64,000 nt of DNA from Sphingobium sp. AP49 (GCF_000281715.2 NZ_CP124576.1:2983501-3047500); one strand, 5' to 3'; shown: positions 1-8,861, numbered from the stretch's first letter. A program made the numbers and translations. The notes: generated from the sequence alone by a model not told the origin.

Positions 1-654
1 GGCCCACATCGCGACGCCCAGCCGCTCGCGCGGCAGCAGCTTGGGCGGCAGGTCCGGTCGCCAGCGCGACAACACCACGACCAGGCCGATATAGCTGACC
101 GCATTGGCCAGGAACGCCGCCGCCGCGCCCGCCGCCGCGACGATCACGCCGCCCAGTGCCGGCCCGGTGCTGCGCGCGAGGTTAAAGCCCATGCTGTTCA
201 TCGCAACAGCGCTCGGCAACACATTGCGCGGCACCATGTCGCCAACCGACGCCTGCCAGGCCGGGCCGTTCACCGCCGTCGCGCACCCGATCAGGAAGGT
301 GAAGCCCAGCAACGTCCAGGGCGTTACCGCCCCCAGCCAGGCGACCAGCGCAAGCGCGGTCGACACCAGCAGCATGACGATCTGGCAGATCATCATCACC
401 TTGCGCCGGTCCAGATTGTCGGCGACCGCCCCGGCCCAGAGCGACAGCAGCATGATCGGCAGCGTCGTGGATGCCGGCACCAGCGCCACCAGCACGGGCG
501 AGGCGGACAGCGACGTCATCATCCAGGCCGCACCGACCGACTGGATCAACCCGCCGAAATTGGACGCCAGGCTCGCGATCCAGATCGCGCGGAAGATAGG
601 AACGGCAAAGGGCGAGGAAGGCTGGGGGGACTCGGTGTCAGGCACGAAAACCAT
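1..654 (-). CDS. MFS transporter, C-terminus cut by window edge
   Basis: Major facilitator superfamily transporter of the inner membrane; only the N-terminal 218 residues lie in the window and the frame runs off at base 1. The protein starts MVFVPDTESPQP and then enters alternating hydrophobic segments. The loop between helices 2 and 3 reads AGAVADNLDRRKVMM, the characteristic MFS motif A. A later stretch, NSMGFNLARSTGPALGG, matches the helix 5 region of the EntS/MFS_3 group of exporters. The start at 654 is the first ATG before the conserved region. Substrate cannot be told from sequence. The adjacent metallophosphoesterase is on the same strand but upstream, 47 bp away, so co-transcription is possible. 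Confidence 0.85.
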   Translation of the reverse strand, partial: MVFVPDTESPQPSSPFAVPIFRAIWIASLASNFGGLIQSVGAAWMMTSLSASPVLVALVPASTTLPIMLLSLWAGAVADNLDRRKVMMICQIVMLLVSTALALVAWLGAVTPWTLLGFTFLIGCATAVNGPAWQASVGDMVPRNVLPSAVAMNSMGFNLARSTGPALGGVIVAAAGAAAAFLANAVSYIGLVVVLSRWRPDLPPKLLPRERLGVAMWA

Positions 655-701
655 CAAGCGGATTTAGGAACTTGGGTCAAACCCGCGACTCACCCTTTGG
701 T

Positions 702-1436
702 TCATATCCGTCCGGTACGCAGCGCCCGCGCCCAGTCGGGCCGTCCGCGCGCATCTGCTATCGTCGCTGCGGGTTCGACGTCATAGGCGACCAGGACGAT
801 CTCCGCATGCCAGCCATCGGCCGTCCGCTCGACCAGCGCATAGCGCGCCTCGGGCGACCCGGTCTCCACCTTGTGCGGCCAGGGCCGGTCATCGTCATAG
901 GCGGGTAGGCCGACGCTGCCCGGATTGACGATCAGCCCGCCATCGGCGCGGCGATGGATGCGCGGCACATGGGTATGGCCGCACAGGATCAGCGGCGCGG
1001 CGACGCCCCCTGCCCGCGCCTCCACCTCTGCCTCGGTCGCGGCGCGCAAGCCGTCAGGTTCAACCGTTTCCAGCCAATAATCGATGTCGCTGCCCGGCGT
1101 GCCATGGACCATCAATATCTCATCCGTCAGCCACAGCGTCTCGGGCAATTCGGCAATCCAGTCGCGATGACGGGGTTGCAACAGATCATGCGTCACCCGG
1201 TCCGACGCGCCCATCCGGTCGGGCGCCAGCGTCAGCAATTGCCGCTCATGATTGCCCCGGATCGTCGGCAGGTCCATCGCCATCAGCCGATCGGCAGTCT
1301 CACAGGGGAAGAGCGGCCCCGACAGGATGTCACCGAGATTGACACACAGATCGACATTGCGCGCAGCCACATCCGCCAGCACGGCGTCGAGCGCATCGAT
1401 ATTGCCATGAATGTCGGAAAGAACCGCAATCTTCAC
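702..1436 (-). CDS. Metallophosphoesterase family protein
   Basis: Calcineurin-like phosphoesterase of the YfcE/MJ0936 type, 244 residues. Metal-binding motifs are in the usual order: DIHGN near the N-terminus, GDILSGP around residue 35, GNHERQ around residue 65 and GHTHVPR around residue 155, followed by NPGSVG. These provide the Asp, His and Asn ligands of a dinuclear metal centre. I place the start at the GTG opening VKIAVLSDIHG, because family members begin directly with the first beta strand; a TTG seven codons upstream is also open. The substrate is not predictable; relatives hydrolyse phosphodiesters or nucleotides. It is convergent with nothing and divergent from the thiolase promoter region. 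Confidence 0.8.
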   Translation of the reverse strand: MKIAVLSDIHGNIDALDAVLADVAARNVDLCVNLGDILSGPLFPCETADRLMAMDLPTIRGNHERQLLTLAPDRMGASDRVTHDLLQPRHRDWIAELPETLWLTDEILMVHGTPGSDIDYWLETVEPDGLRAATEAEVEARAGGVAAPLILCGHTHVPRIHRRADGGLIVNPGSVGLPAYDDDRPWPHKVETGSPEARYALVERTADGWHAEIVLVAYDVEPAATIADARGRPDWARALRTGRI

Positions 1437-1528
1437 CTGGCGCTTGTCCCGCTGCAATCGCGCCCCACATCAGGCCCGCACCTGACCTTACGGCAAGGCC
1501 ATGTCGGCGGAAACCGACCATTTCAGGC

Positions 1529-1556
1529 TTGCACTTTACGTAAACGTAAATACATT
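1529..1556 (+). promoter_or_regulatory. Promoter of thiolase gene with LiuR-like palindrome
   Basis: A -35-like TTGCAC (1529-1534) and a -10-like TACATT (1551-1556) flank exactly 16 bp that form the dyad TTTACG-TAAA-CGTAAA (1535-1550). An operator filling the spacer is the arrangement used by MerR-family regulators. The sequence resembles the motif described for LiuR, which controls branched-chain amino acid and fatty acid oxidation genes in proteobacteria. The palindrome is seen directly; the regulator assignment is inference from motif memory and gene function. No regulator gene is adjacent. Confidence 0.5.
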
Positions 1557-1608
1557 CAGGGCCACTTCCGGTGCGCCAAAAGCCGCCAACGGAGAGGGAA
1601 AAGGAACC

Positions 1609-2817
1609 ATGGAAGCCTATATTTACGACGCCGTCCGCACGCCCCGTGGCCGGGGCAAGAGCGACGGTTCGCTCCACGACATCACCCCCATCCAGCTTGC
1701 GACGCAGATGCTCGAAGCGGTGCGCGACCGCACCCAGATCGACACCGCCGACGTCGACGACGTGATCCTGGGCTGCGTCAGCCCGGTGGGCGAACAGGGC
1801 GCGGACATCGCCCGCGTCGCCGTGCTGAACGCCGATTATGCCGAAACCGTGCCGGGCGTGCAGATCAACCGTTTCTGCGCATCGGGCCTGGAAGCGGTCA
1901 ACATGGCCGCTGCCAAGGTCTATTCGGGCGAAGCGATGTTCGCGATCGGCGGCGGCGTCGAATCGATGAGCCGCGTGCCGATGGCATCGGACGGCGGCGC
2001 CTGGGCAATGGACCCGGCGGTCGCCTACAAAACCTATTTCGCGCCCCAGGGCATCGGCGCCGACGTGATCGCCACCAAGTTCGGCATCAGCCGCGACGAT
2101 GTCGACGCCTATGCCGTCGAGAGCCAGCGCCGCGCCAAGGCCGCCTGGGACGAAGGCCGTTTCAAGAAGTCGATCGTGCCGGTCCGCGACGTGATCGGCG
2201 GCATCGCCCTCGACCATGACGAACATATGCGCCCCGACGCGACGATGCAGTCGCTCGGCAGCCTGAAGCCCAGCTTCCAGGCGCTGGGCGAGGACATGCC
2301 CGGCTTCGACACCGTCGCCCTGCTGCGTTATCCCGAGCTGGAAAAGGTCAACCACGTCCATCACGCCGGCAACAGCAGCGGCATCGTCGATGGCGCCGCC
2401 GCGGTGCTGGTCGGCAACAAGGAAATGGGCGAGAAATACGGCCTGAAGCCGCGCGCGAAGATCAAGGCGATGGCCTCGATCGGGTCCGAACCGCTCATCA
2501 TGCTGACCGGCCCGGAATTTGTCGCCGGCAAGCTGCTGGCCCGTGCCGGCATGACCACCGCCGACATCGACCTGTGGGAACTGAATGAAGCCTTCGCCTC
2601 GGTCGTGCTGCGCTACATGCAGGCGATGAAGCTCGACCACAGCAAGATCAACGTCAATGGCGGCGCGATCGCCATGGGCCATCCGCTGGGCGCCACGGGC
2701 GCCATGGTGCTGGGCACCGCGCTCGACGAGCTGGAACGTTCGGGCAAGGGCACCGCGCTCATCAACCTGTGCGTCGGCGCGGGCATGGGCACCGGCATCA
2801 TCATCGAGCGCGTTTGA
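1609..2817 (+). CDS. fadA: Acetyl-CoA C-acyltransferase (3-ketoacyl-CoA thiolase)
   Basis: Thiolase, 402 residues, a normal length. It catalyses thiolytic cleavage of 3-ketoacyl-CoA, the last step of beta-oxidation, in the cytoplasm. The nucleophile Cys is in [14 protein letters not shown], the His motif is NEAFASV preceded by WEL, and the C-terminal [15 protein letters not shown] and CVGAGMGTG motifs carry the other catalytic His and Cys. The chosen ATG ([12 protein letters not shown]) follows GGAGAGGGAAAAGG and matches thiolase N-termini; the frame is open further upstream but would translate the promoter. Downstream, after an intergenic repeat, lies the bifunctional hydratase/dehydrogenase, so the pair forms a complete FadA/FadB-type unit. 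The symbol is by function; exact paralogue assignment is uncertain. Confidence 0.9.
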   Translation: MEAYIYDAVRTPRGRGKSDGSLHDITPIQLATQMLEAVRDRTQIDTADVDDVILGCVSPVGEQGADIARVAVLNADYAETVPGVQINRFCASGLEAVNMAAAKVYSGEAMFAIGGGVESMSRVPMASDGGAWAMDPAVAYKTYFAPQGIGADVIATKFGISRDDVDAYAVESQRRAKAAWDEGRFKKSIVPVRDVIGGIALDHDEHMRPDATMQSLGSLKPSFQALGEDMPGFDTVALLRYPELEKVNHVHHAGNSSGIVDGAAAVLVGNKEMGEKYGLKPRAKIKAMASIGSEPLIMLTGPEFVAGKLLARAGMTTADIDLWELNEAFASVVLRYMQAMKLDHSKINVNGGAIAMGHPLGATGAMVLGTALDELERSGKGTALINLCVGAGMGTGIIIERV

Positions 2818-2830
2818 AACAAGTATAAGA

Positions 2831-2934
2831 CCCGTTCGTGCTGAGTAGGGACTGAGCCTGTCGAAGTCCCGTATCGAAGCATCCTTCGATACGCCATTTC
2901 GACTTCGCTCAATGGCTACTCAGGACGAACGGGG
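2831..2934. repeat. Long palindromic intergenic repeat (104 bp)
   Basis: Almost the whole gap between the two beta-oxidation genes is one imperfect inverted repeat. Outer arms are CCCGTTCGTGCTGAGTAG (from 2831) and CTACTCAGGACGAACGGG (to 2934); the apex is GTATCGAAG-CATC-CTTCGATAC. The middle contains the TGTCGAAGTCCC-type text common in sphingomonad intergenic repeats. The RNA would fold into one long hairpin. The right arm ends a few bases before the next gene's ribosome binding site. Confidence 0.85.
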
Positions 2935-2956
2935 TTTGGGAAAGGTAGCCATACCA

Positions 2957-5134
2957 ATGAACACCATCGCATTCGACATCGATGCCGACGGCATCGCCAC
3001 CCTGACGATCGACGTGCCCGGCCAGTCGATGAACGTCATCGGCCCCGACTTCCTGGCCGACCTCGACGCCGCCATCACGCGCATCGCGTCGGAAGAAGGC
3101 ATCAAGGGCGCGGTCATCGCATCGGGCAAGGACAGCGGCTTCATGGCCGGCATGGACCTGAAATATTTCGGTTCGATGCTGGCCACGACCGATGGCAGCC
3201 GCCCTGCCCCGGCCGCAATCTTCGACCAGGTGTTCGTGCTGAACCAGCTGTTCCGCCGCCTCGAAACCGCCGGCAAGCCGGTCGCCTGCGCCATTGAAGG
3301 CACCTGCGTCGGCGGCGGCTTCGAACTGGCGCTGGCCTGCCATCGCCGCTTCGTGGGTGACAGCCCCAAGACCCAGCTCGGCCTGCCCGAAATCCTGATC
3401 GGCCTGTTCCCCGGCGGCGGCGGGTCGCAGCGCCTGCCGCGCATCATGGGCGTTCAGGCGTCGCTGATGTACATGCTGCAGGGCAAGCTGTTCCGCCCGG
3501 CCGAAGCCGCGATGCTGAAGGTCGTCGACGGCGTGGTGCCGCAGGGTACGGCGCTCGAAGCCGCCAAGGCATGGGTCAAGACCAATCCGAGCGCCAACAC
3601 CCAACCCTGGGACGTCAAGGGCTTCAAGGTGCCCGGTGGCGCCGGCGGCTTCAACCCCGCCTTCGTCCAGACCATGGCCGGCGCCCTGCCGATGACGCTC
3701 AAGCAGACCCAGCGCAACATGAACGCGCCGATCGCCCTGCTGTCGGCGGTCTATGAGGGCATCACCCTGCCGATGGACCGGGCGATCCGGATCGAAAGCA
3801 AATATTTCGCCAAGGTCGCCGCCGATCCCCAGGCATCGAACATGATCCGCACCCTGTTCGTCAACAAGCAGGCAGCCGAGCGCGGCGCGCGTCGCCCCAA
3901 GGACGAGCCCAAGGCGCCGACCACCAAGCTCGCCATGCTGGGCGCCGGCATGATGGGCGCGGGCATCGCCACCGTCGCGGCGCAGGCCGGAATGGACGTC
4001 GTGCTGTTCGACCGCGACCAGGCCTATGCCGAAAAGGGCAAGGCCCATGTCGAGGCGGTGCTGGCCAAGCGCCTGGGCCGTGGCATGACGCCCGAGAAGA
4101 TGGCCGCCACCCTGGCCCGCGTCACCCCGACCACCGATTATGCCGCGCTCGCCGGCGCCGACTTCGTGATTGAAGCGGTGTTCGAGGATGTCGCGATCAA
4201 GGCGGAAGTGACCAAGCAGGTCGAAGCCGTGCTGGGTGCCGACACCATCTTCGGTTCCAACACCTCGACCCTGCCGATCACCAAGCTGGCCAATGCCTGG
4301 TCCAAGCCCGAGAATTTCATCGGCGTCCACTTCTTCTCGCCGGTCGAGAAGATGCCGCTGGTCGAAATCATCCTGGGTGAAAAGACCGGCCCGGCGGCGA
4401 TCGCCAAGGCGCTCGACTTCGTTGCCCAGATCAAGAAGACCCCGATCGTCGTGCATGACAGCCGCGGCTTCTACACCTCGCGCAGCTTCGGCACTTATGT
4501 GCAGGAAGGCGCCGAGCTGGTCGGCGAAGGCATCAACCCGGCGCTCATCGAAAATGCCGGCAAGCAGCTCGGCATGCCGACTGGCCCGCTGGCGGTCAGC
4601 GACGAAGTGTCGATCGAACTGGGCGTCAAGATCATGACCGCCGCCAAGAAGGAACTGGGCGACGCCTATATTCCCCAGGGGTCGGATGACATCATGCTCA
4701 AGATGGTCGAGGCCGATCGCCTGGGCCGCAAGAATGGCAAGGGCTGGTACGACTATCCCGAAGGCGGCAAGAAGCATCTCTCGCCGGTGCTGGGCGAGCT
4801 GTTCCCGCTGGCCGATGCGCAGCCGGGCGTCGAGGAAGTCAAGGAACGCCTGCTCTATCGCCAGTTGATCGAATGCGCCCGCTGCTTCGAGGAAGGCGTG
4901 CTGGAAACGCCGGAAGATGGCGATATCGGCGCGATCTTCGGCTGGGGCTTTGCGCCCTATACCGGCGGCCCGTTCAGTCATATGGACACGGTCGGCATCG
5001 CCCATGTCGTGGCGGTTCTCGACCGGCTGGCCGCCGCCCATGGCCCGCGCTTCGCCCCGACGGCGCAGCTGCGGGAAATGGCGGCGAGCGGCGCGACCTT
5101 CTATCGCCCGGTGCCGTCCCGCGCCGCAGCATAA
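2957..5134 (+). CDS. fadJ: Bifunctional enoyl-CoA hydratase / 3-hydroxyacyl-CoA dehydrogenase
   Basis: Multifunctional beta-oxidation protein, 725 residues, the usual length for FadJ/FadB. The N-terminal crotonase domain (about residues 1-190) contains the oxyanion-hole region GTCVGGGFELALACHRR and the catalytic Glu in LGLPEILIGLFPGGGG. From about residue 325 a Rossmann domain opens with LAMLGAGMMGAGIATVAAQ, the NAD-binding glycine motif. The dehydrogenase continues with IEAVFEDVAIK, VHFFSPVEKMPLVEII and the C-terminal six-helix region. The ATG at 2957 follows GGGAAAGG at a good distance; a longer frame upstream would translate the intergenic repeat and is rejected. It acts with the upstream thiolase. 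FadB versus FadJ cannot be decided by motif alone. Confidence 0.9.
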   Translation: MNTIAFDIDADGIATLTIDVPGQSMNVIGPDFLADLDAAITRIASEEGIKGAVIASGKDSGFMAGMDLKYFGSMLATTDGSRPAPAAIFDQVFVLNQLFRRLETAGKPVACAIEGTCVGGGFELALACHRRFVGDSPKTQLGLPEILIGLFPGGGGSQRLPRIMGVQASLMYMLQGKLFRPAEAAMLKVVDGVVPQGTALEAAKAWVKTNPSANTQPWDVKGFKVPGGAGGFNPAFVQTMAGALPMTLKQTQRNMNAPIALLSAVYEGITLPMDRAIRIESKYFAKVAADPQASNMIRTLFVNKQAAERGARRPKDEPKAPTTKLAMLGAGMMGAGIATVAAQAGMDVVLFDRDQAYAEKGKAHVEAVLAKRLGRGMTPEKMAATLARVTPTTDYAALAGADFVIEAVFEDVAIKAEVTKQVEAVLGADTIFGSNTSTLPITKLANAWSKPENFIGVHFFSPVEKMPLVEIILGEKTGPAAIAKALDFVAQIKKTPIVVHDSRGFYTSRSFGTYVQEGAELVGEGINPALIENAGKQLGMPTGPLAVSDEVSIELGVKIMTAAKKELGDAYIPQGSDDIMLKMVEADRLGRKNGKGWYDYPEGGKKHLSPVLGELFPLADAQPGVEEVKERLLYRQLIECARCFEEGVLETPEDGDIGAIFGWGFAPYTGGPFSHMDTVGIAHVVAVLDRLAAAHGPRFAPTAQLREMAASGATFYRPVPSRAAA

Positions 5135-5198
5135 AGCCTTGTAAAGCCCCTCGCCCGTCGGCTAGTCCTCGCCCTCTACCATTTTGGGGGAGTGAGGA

Positions 5199-6203
5199 AT
5201 GAGCGACAAGCCCACGGTTCTGGTCACGGGCGGGGCCGGCTATATCGGCAGTCATGCCGTTCTGGCATTGCGTGACGCGGGCTATCCCGTCGCGGTCATC
5301 GACAATCTCACCACCGGCTTTCGCTGGGCGATTCCCGACGACGTTCACTTCACCCAGGGCGACATTGCCGACCAGCCGCTGGTCGAAGCGCTGCTGAAGG
5401 AACAGAAGATCGGCGCGATCATGCATTTCGCCGGATCGATCATCGTACCGGAATCGGTCGAAGACCCGCTGAAATATTATTACAACAACAGCGCCAAGAG
5501 CCGCGACCTGATCGAAAGCGCGGTGCGGTGCGGCGTGCCCCATTTCATCTTCTCCTCCACCGCCGCGACCTATGGCACGCCCGAGGAAAGCCCGGTGCGC
5601 GAGGATAGCCCCAAGCTGCCGATCAACCCCTATGGCCGGTCCAAGCTGATGACCGAACAGATGCTGGCGGACGTGGCCAACGCGCATCCGATCAACTATT
5701 GCGTGCTGCGCTATTTCAACGTCGCGGGCGCCGATCCGCAGGGGCGCAGCGGCCAGTCGACGGTCGGCGCGACCCACCTCATCAAGGTCGCGGTGGAAGC
5801 CGCACTGGGCAAGCGCAGCCATGTCGCGGTGATGGGCACCGATTTCGATACCCCCGACGGCACCGGCGTGCGCGACTATATCCATGTGTCGGACCTGGCC
5901 AACGCCCATGTGCTGGCGCTGGACGCGCTGCGCGCCAGCCCGCAGGACAATTACACCCTCAACTGCGGCTATGGCCGGGGTTTCTCCGTGCTCGAAGTGC
6001 TCGATGCCGTCGACCGCGTCACCAACATGACCATCGACCGCCGGATGGAGGGCCGCCGCGCCGGCGACCCTGCCTCGCTGATCTCCGACAATCGCAAGAT
6101 CATGGCGCAATTCCCCTGGCAGCCGGCCCATGCGGACCTCGACCAGATCGTCAATCATGCGCTCGCCTGGGAACGCAAGCTGAGTGACATTCGCGGCCAA
6201 TGA
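5199..6203 (+). CDS. galE: UDP-glucose 4-epimerase
   Basis: Short-chain dehydrogenase-type epimerase, 334 residues, interconverting UDP-glucose and UDP-galactose for polysaccharide precursor supply. The NAD-binding motif VTGGAGYIGSHAVLAL is at residues 8-23. The catalytic Ser is in FSSTAATYG (around residue 117) and the Tyr-Lys pair is in INPYGRSKLMTEQML. The typical GalE segments NVAGADPQGRSGQ and GTGVRDYIHVSDLA follow. The start ATG is preceded by GTGAGGA. It lies 64 bp after the beta-oxidation gene and its end nearly abuts the YbaK gene. Confidence 0.93.
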   Translation: MSDKPTVLVTGGAGYIGSHAVLALRDAGYPVAVIDNLTTGFRWAIPDDVHFTQGDIADQPLVEALLKEQKIGAIMHFAGSIIVPESVEDPLKYYYNNSAKSRDLIESAVRCGVPHFIFSSTAATYGTPEESPVREDSPKLPINPYGRSKLMTEQMLADVANAHPINYCVLRYFNVAGADPQGRSGQSTVGATHLIKVAVEAALGKRSHVAVMGTDFDTPDGTGVRDYIHVSDLANAHVLALDALRASPQDNYTLNCGYGRGFSVLEVLDAVDRVTNMTIDRRMEGRRAGDPASLISDNRKIMAQFPWQPAHADLDQIVNHALAWERKLSDIRGQ

Positions 6204-6213
6204 GCCCCTTCGC

Positions 6214-6690
6214 ATGAGCGACGCCAGCGTCCGCGCCTTCTTCGCCGCGCAGGCCCCCGATGTCGTCATCATCGACCAGGGGACCAGTACCGCGACGGTG
6301 ATCGAGGCGGCGGCCGCGCTGGGCGTCGAACCCGCACGCATCGCCAAAACCCTATCGCTGCGCGTCGGCGACAGGGTCGTGCTGGTCTGCGCGCGCGGTG
6401 ACGCCCGCCTGTCCAATGGCAAGGCAAAGGCGGCGCTGGGCGCCAAACCGCGCATGCTGGGCGCGCATGAGGTGGAGGAGATTACCGGCCATCCGGTCGG
6501 CGGCGTCTGCCCTTTCGGCCTGGCCAGCGACCTGCCCGTCTATTGCGACATCTCCTTGCAGGCGTTCGACACCGTGTTCCCGGCGGCGGGATCGCGCACC
6601 GCCTCGGTCGAACTGACGCCCGACCGGCTTGCCGCCTTGACCGGGGCGCAATGGATCGACATCTGCACCCTTCCCGATTCAACCGAGTGA
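6214..6690 (+). CDS. YbaK/EbsC family aminoacyl-tRNA deacylase
   Basis: A 158-residue member of the YbaK/ProX editing family, which hydrolyses mischarged aminoacyl-tRNA in trans. Family hallmarks are ARIAKTLSLRVGDRVVLVCARGDARLS with the substrate-site Lys, the central GAHEVEEITGHPVGGVCPFGL, and a C-terminal ELTPDRLAALTGAQWIDI. I use the ATG giving MSDASVRAFF because family proteins begin with such a helix; the frame is open ten codons further and would overlap galE. The galE stop lies 10 bp upstream and pgl begins 5 bp downstream, consistent with one operon. Which mischarged tRNA it edits cannot be read from sequence. Confidence 0.85.
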   Translation: MSDASVRAFFAAQAPDVVIIDQGTSTATVIEAAAALGVEPARIAKTLSLRVGDRVVLVCARGDARLSNGKAKAALGAKPRMLGAHEVEEITGHPVGGVCPFGLASDLPVYCDISLQAFDTVFPAAGSRTASVELTPDRLAALTGAQWIDICTLPDSTE

Positions 6691-6695
6691 GAGCC

Positions 6696-7388
6696 ATGCC
6701 GACCGAACATCTTTTCGCCACCGGGGCGCAGGCCGCCACCGATATCGCCGCCCGCATCGCCACCCTGCTGGGCGAGGCGATCGCCGAACGGGGCGTCGCG
6801 ACGCTGGCCGTGTCGGGCGGCCGCTCGCCGCGTCCCGTGCTGGAAGCCTTGTCGATGGTGCCGCTCGACTGGAGCAAGCTGATCGTCACCCTGGTCGACG
6901 AACGCTGGGTCGCACCTGACAGCGTTGACAGCAATGAGCGGCTGGTGCGCGAGACGCTGTTGCAGGGGGCCGCGGCGCAGGCCCGCTTCGTGCCGATGAA
7001 GAATGACGCCGCCGACGCCTATGCCGGCCAGAGCGCGGTCGAGGCGGATTTCGCCGCCCTGCCCTGGCCGTTCGACATCATCCTGCTCGGCATGGGCGAT
7101 GACGGCCATACCGCCTCGCTCTTCCCGCAGGGCAAGGAACTGGCCGAAGGACTTTCCAGCCAAGCTTACACCATCGCCGCCACCCCGCCGGTCGCCCCGC
7201 ACCAGCGGCTGTCGCTGACCGCGCACGCGATCCTGCAGAGCCGCCACATCTGCCTGCAGATTGGCGGCGCGGGCAAGAAGGCGGTCTATGACGCGGCGCT
7301 GGCGGGCGGCGCGGTGGAAGAATTGCCGATCCGTCTCGCCCTGTTGCAGGACAAGGTGCCGGTCGAGGTGTGGATCAGCGAAGCCTGA
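6696..7388 (+). CDS. pgl: 6-phosphogluconolactonase
   Basis: A 230-residue DevB-type 6-phosphogluconolactonase, converting 6-phosphoglucono-1,5-lactone to 6-phosphogluconate between Zwf and Edd. Diagnostic motifs are LAVSGGRSPRPVLEAL near residue 40, LVDERWVAPD near residue 65, and LLGMGDDGHTASLFPQG near residue 130, with the phosphate-binding and catalytic His/Asp residues. The ATG 5 bp after the YbaK stop is preceded by GAGTGAGAG. It is oddly placed: the rest of the Entner-Doudoroff enzymes (zwf, edd, glk, eda) form an operon 12 kb away without pgl. Confidence 0.92.
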   Translation: MPTEHLFATGAQAATDIAARIATLLGEAIAERGVATLAVSGGRSPRPVLEALSMVPLDWSKLIVTLVDERWVAPDSVDSNERLVRETLLQGAAAQARFVPMKNDAADAYAGQSAVEADFAALPWPFDIILLGMGDDGHTASLFPQGKELAEGLSSQAYTIAATPPVAPHQRLSLTAHAILQSRHICLQIGGAGKKAVYDAALAGGAVEELPIRLALLQDKVPVEVWISEA

Positions 7389-7397
7389 TGCCTGCGC

Positions 7398-7661
7398 TCA
7401 ATGGCGCGGCGCATGTTTCGAGATCAGATAGCGCCATACCCCGACCGCATTGATCGCCAATAGCGCGACATTCTGCCAGCCGATCCCCTCGCTGTCCTTG
7501 TCGAGAAAGCCCCAGCCGATCAGCGCGATCGAGCTGGTGACGAACAGGACGAAGGCCCCGCCGGTGATCCGCCGCCCCAGGTTCAGCGACACGACCAGCG
7601 CCGCGAGTGTGGCGGCGCCGGCACCATAATATTGCAGGGCGGTGAGCAGCGCCTGGGTCAT
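7398..7661 (-). CDS. Small integral membrane protein, unknown
   Basis: An 87-residue protein with three likely membrane segments: YYGAGAATLAALVVSLNLG, GAFVLFVTSSIALIGWGFL and WQNVALLAINAVGVWRYL, followed by a short basic tail. I do not recognise a named function. The ATG chosen gives MTQALLTALQYY; the frame is open much further upstream, but there it lies antisense to the aminotransferase. The gene is convergent with pgl and divergent from the aminotransferase. Coding is supported by composition and helix periodicity only. Confidence 0.6.
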   Translation of the reverse strand: MTQALLTALQYYGAGAATLAALVVSLNLGRRITGGAFVLFVTSSIALIGWGFLDKDSEGIGWQNVALLAINAVGVWRYLISKHAPRH

Positions 7662-7718
7662 GCCAGACAGAACGTAGCGGCCATGGACATGGTTGCCCGC
7701 ACAGAATAGGCACCCCGC

Positions 7719-8855
7719 ATGATTGCCCAGATCGATCCCTTCCATGCCATCGCCATCAGCCGCGAGGCCCATGCCCTCAAGGCCCAGGGCCGTTCCATCC
7801 TGCACATGGAGTTCGGCCAGCCCTCGACCGGCGCACCCGCCGCCGCGATCGCGCTGGCGCATGAGGTGCTCGACACCGACCCGATGGGCTATTGGGAAAG
7901 CCCGGCGCTCAAGGAACGGATCGCCCGCCTCTATGCTGACCGGCACAATGTCGCCGTCGATCCCGAACAGGTGCTGCTGACCTGCGGCGCCTCGCCCGGC
8001 CTGGTGCTGGCGCTCACCAGCCTGTTCGCACCCGGCGCCCGCGTCGCCACCGCGCGGCCCGGCTATGTCGCCTATCGCAACACATTGAAGGCGCTCTATC
8101 TGGAGCCGGTCGAGATCGCCTGCGGTCCGGCCGAACGCTATCAGATCAGCGCCGACGCGCTGGCCGCGCTCGATCCCGCGCCAGACGGCCTGATCCTCGC
8201 CAGCCCGGCCAACCCGACCGGCACGATCATCCCGGCCGACGAACTGGCGGCGATCGCCAGGGTCTGCGCAGACCGTGGCATCCGCATCATCTCCGACGAA
8301 ATCTATCATGGCCTCAGCTTCGGCGAGCCAGCCCGGTCGATGCTGGAATTTGCCCCCGATGCGGTGATCGTGAACAGCTTCTCCAAATATTTCAGCATGG
8401 CCGGCTGGCGGCTGGGCTGGATCATCGTGCCCGCCGACCTGATCGGCGCGGCGCGCGCGCGCATGGGCAATCTGTTCCTGACGCCCCCGGTGCTGGCGCA
8501 GCAGGCGGGGCTTGCCGCCTTCGACTGCACCGATGAGCTTGAAGGCCATGTCGACACCTACCGCCGCAACCGGCAATTGCTGCTCGACGCCCTGCCCGCG
8601 CTCGGCCTCGCCAGCATCGCCCCGCCTGATGGCGCCTTCTACATCTATGCCGATATCAGCCATCTCACCCATGACAGCCTGGCCTTCTGCCAGAAGCTGC
8701 TGCGCGAAACCGGCGTCGCCACCGCGCCCGGCATCGATTTCGATCCGGTCGACGGCCACCGCTTCATCCGCTTCAGCTTCGCCGTCTCGACCGATCGGGT
8801 CGAGGATGCGATCGCACGAATGATCCCTTGGTTCCAGGCGCAACCGGGCCGCTGA
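7719..8855 (+). CDS. Class I/II pyridoxal-phosphate aminotransferase
   Basis: Fold-type I aminotransferase, 378 residues, of the aspartate aminotransferase superfamily. Visible family motifs: MEFGQPSTGAP in the substrate arm, the cofactor loop GASPGLVLALTSL, LASPANPTGTII with the Asn contacting PLP, ISDEIYHGLSF with the PLP-nitrogen Asp, the Schiff-base lysine in NSFSKYFSMAGWRLGW, and the C-terminal FIRFSFAVSTDRVEDA with the carboxylate-binding Arg. The amino donor cannot be determined. It stands alone on the plus strand between two minus-strand genes. Confidence 0.88.
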   Translation: MIAQIDPFHAIAISREAHALKAQGRSILHMEFGQPSTGAPAAAIALAHEVLDTDPMGYWESPALKERIARLYADRHNVAVDPEQVLLTCGASPGLVLALTSLFAPGARVATARPGYVAYRNTLKALYLEPVEIACGPAERYQISADALAALDPAPDGLILASPANPTGTIIPADELAAIARVCADRGIRIISDEIYHGLSFGEPARSMLEFAPDAVIVNSFSKYFSMAGWRLGWIIVPADLIGAARARMGNLFLTPPVLAQQAGLAAFDCTDELEGHVDTYRRNRQLLLDALPALGLASIAPPDGAFYIYADISHLTHDSLAFCQKLLRETGVATAPGIDFDPVDGHRFIRFSFAVSTDRVEDAIARMIPWFQAQPGR

Positions 8856-8861
8856 CCGGCC

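Noticed and set aside
2912..2956. Longer start for the bifunctional beta-oxidation gene
   Set aside because: It would translate the right arm of the intergenic palindrome; the ATG at 2957 has a ribosome binding site and the family N-terminus.
2909..5041. Very long minus-strand open frame opposite the beta-oxidation gene
   Set aside because: Antisense shadow of a GC-rich gene: His/Gly/Arg-rich product with no motifs, fully explained by the plus-strand gene. Similar long frames opposite edd, metK/lnt, the RND permease and others were dropped for the same reason.
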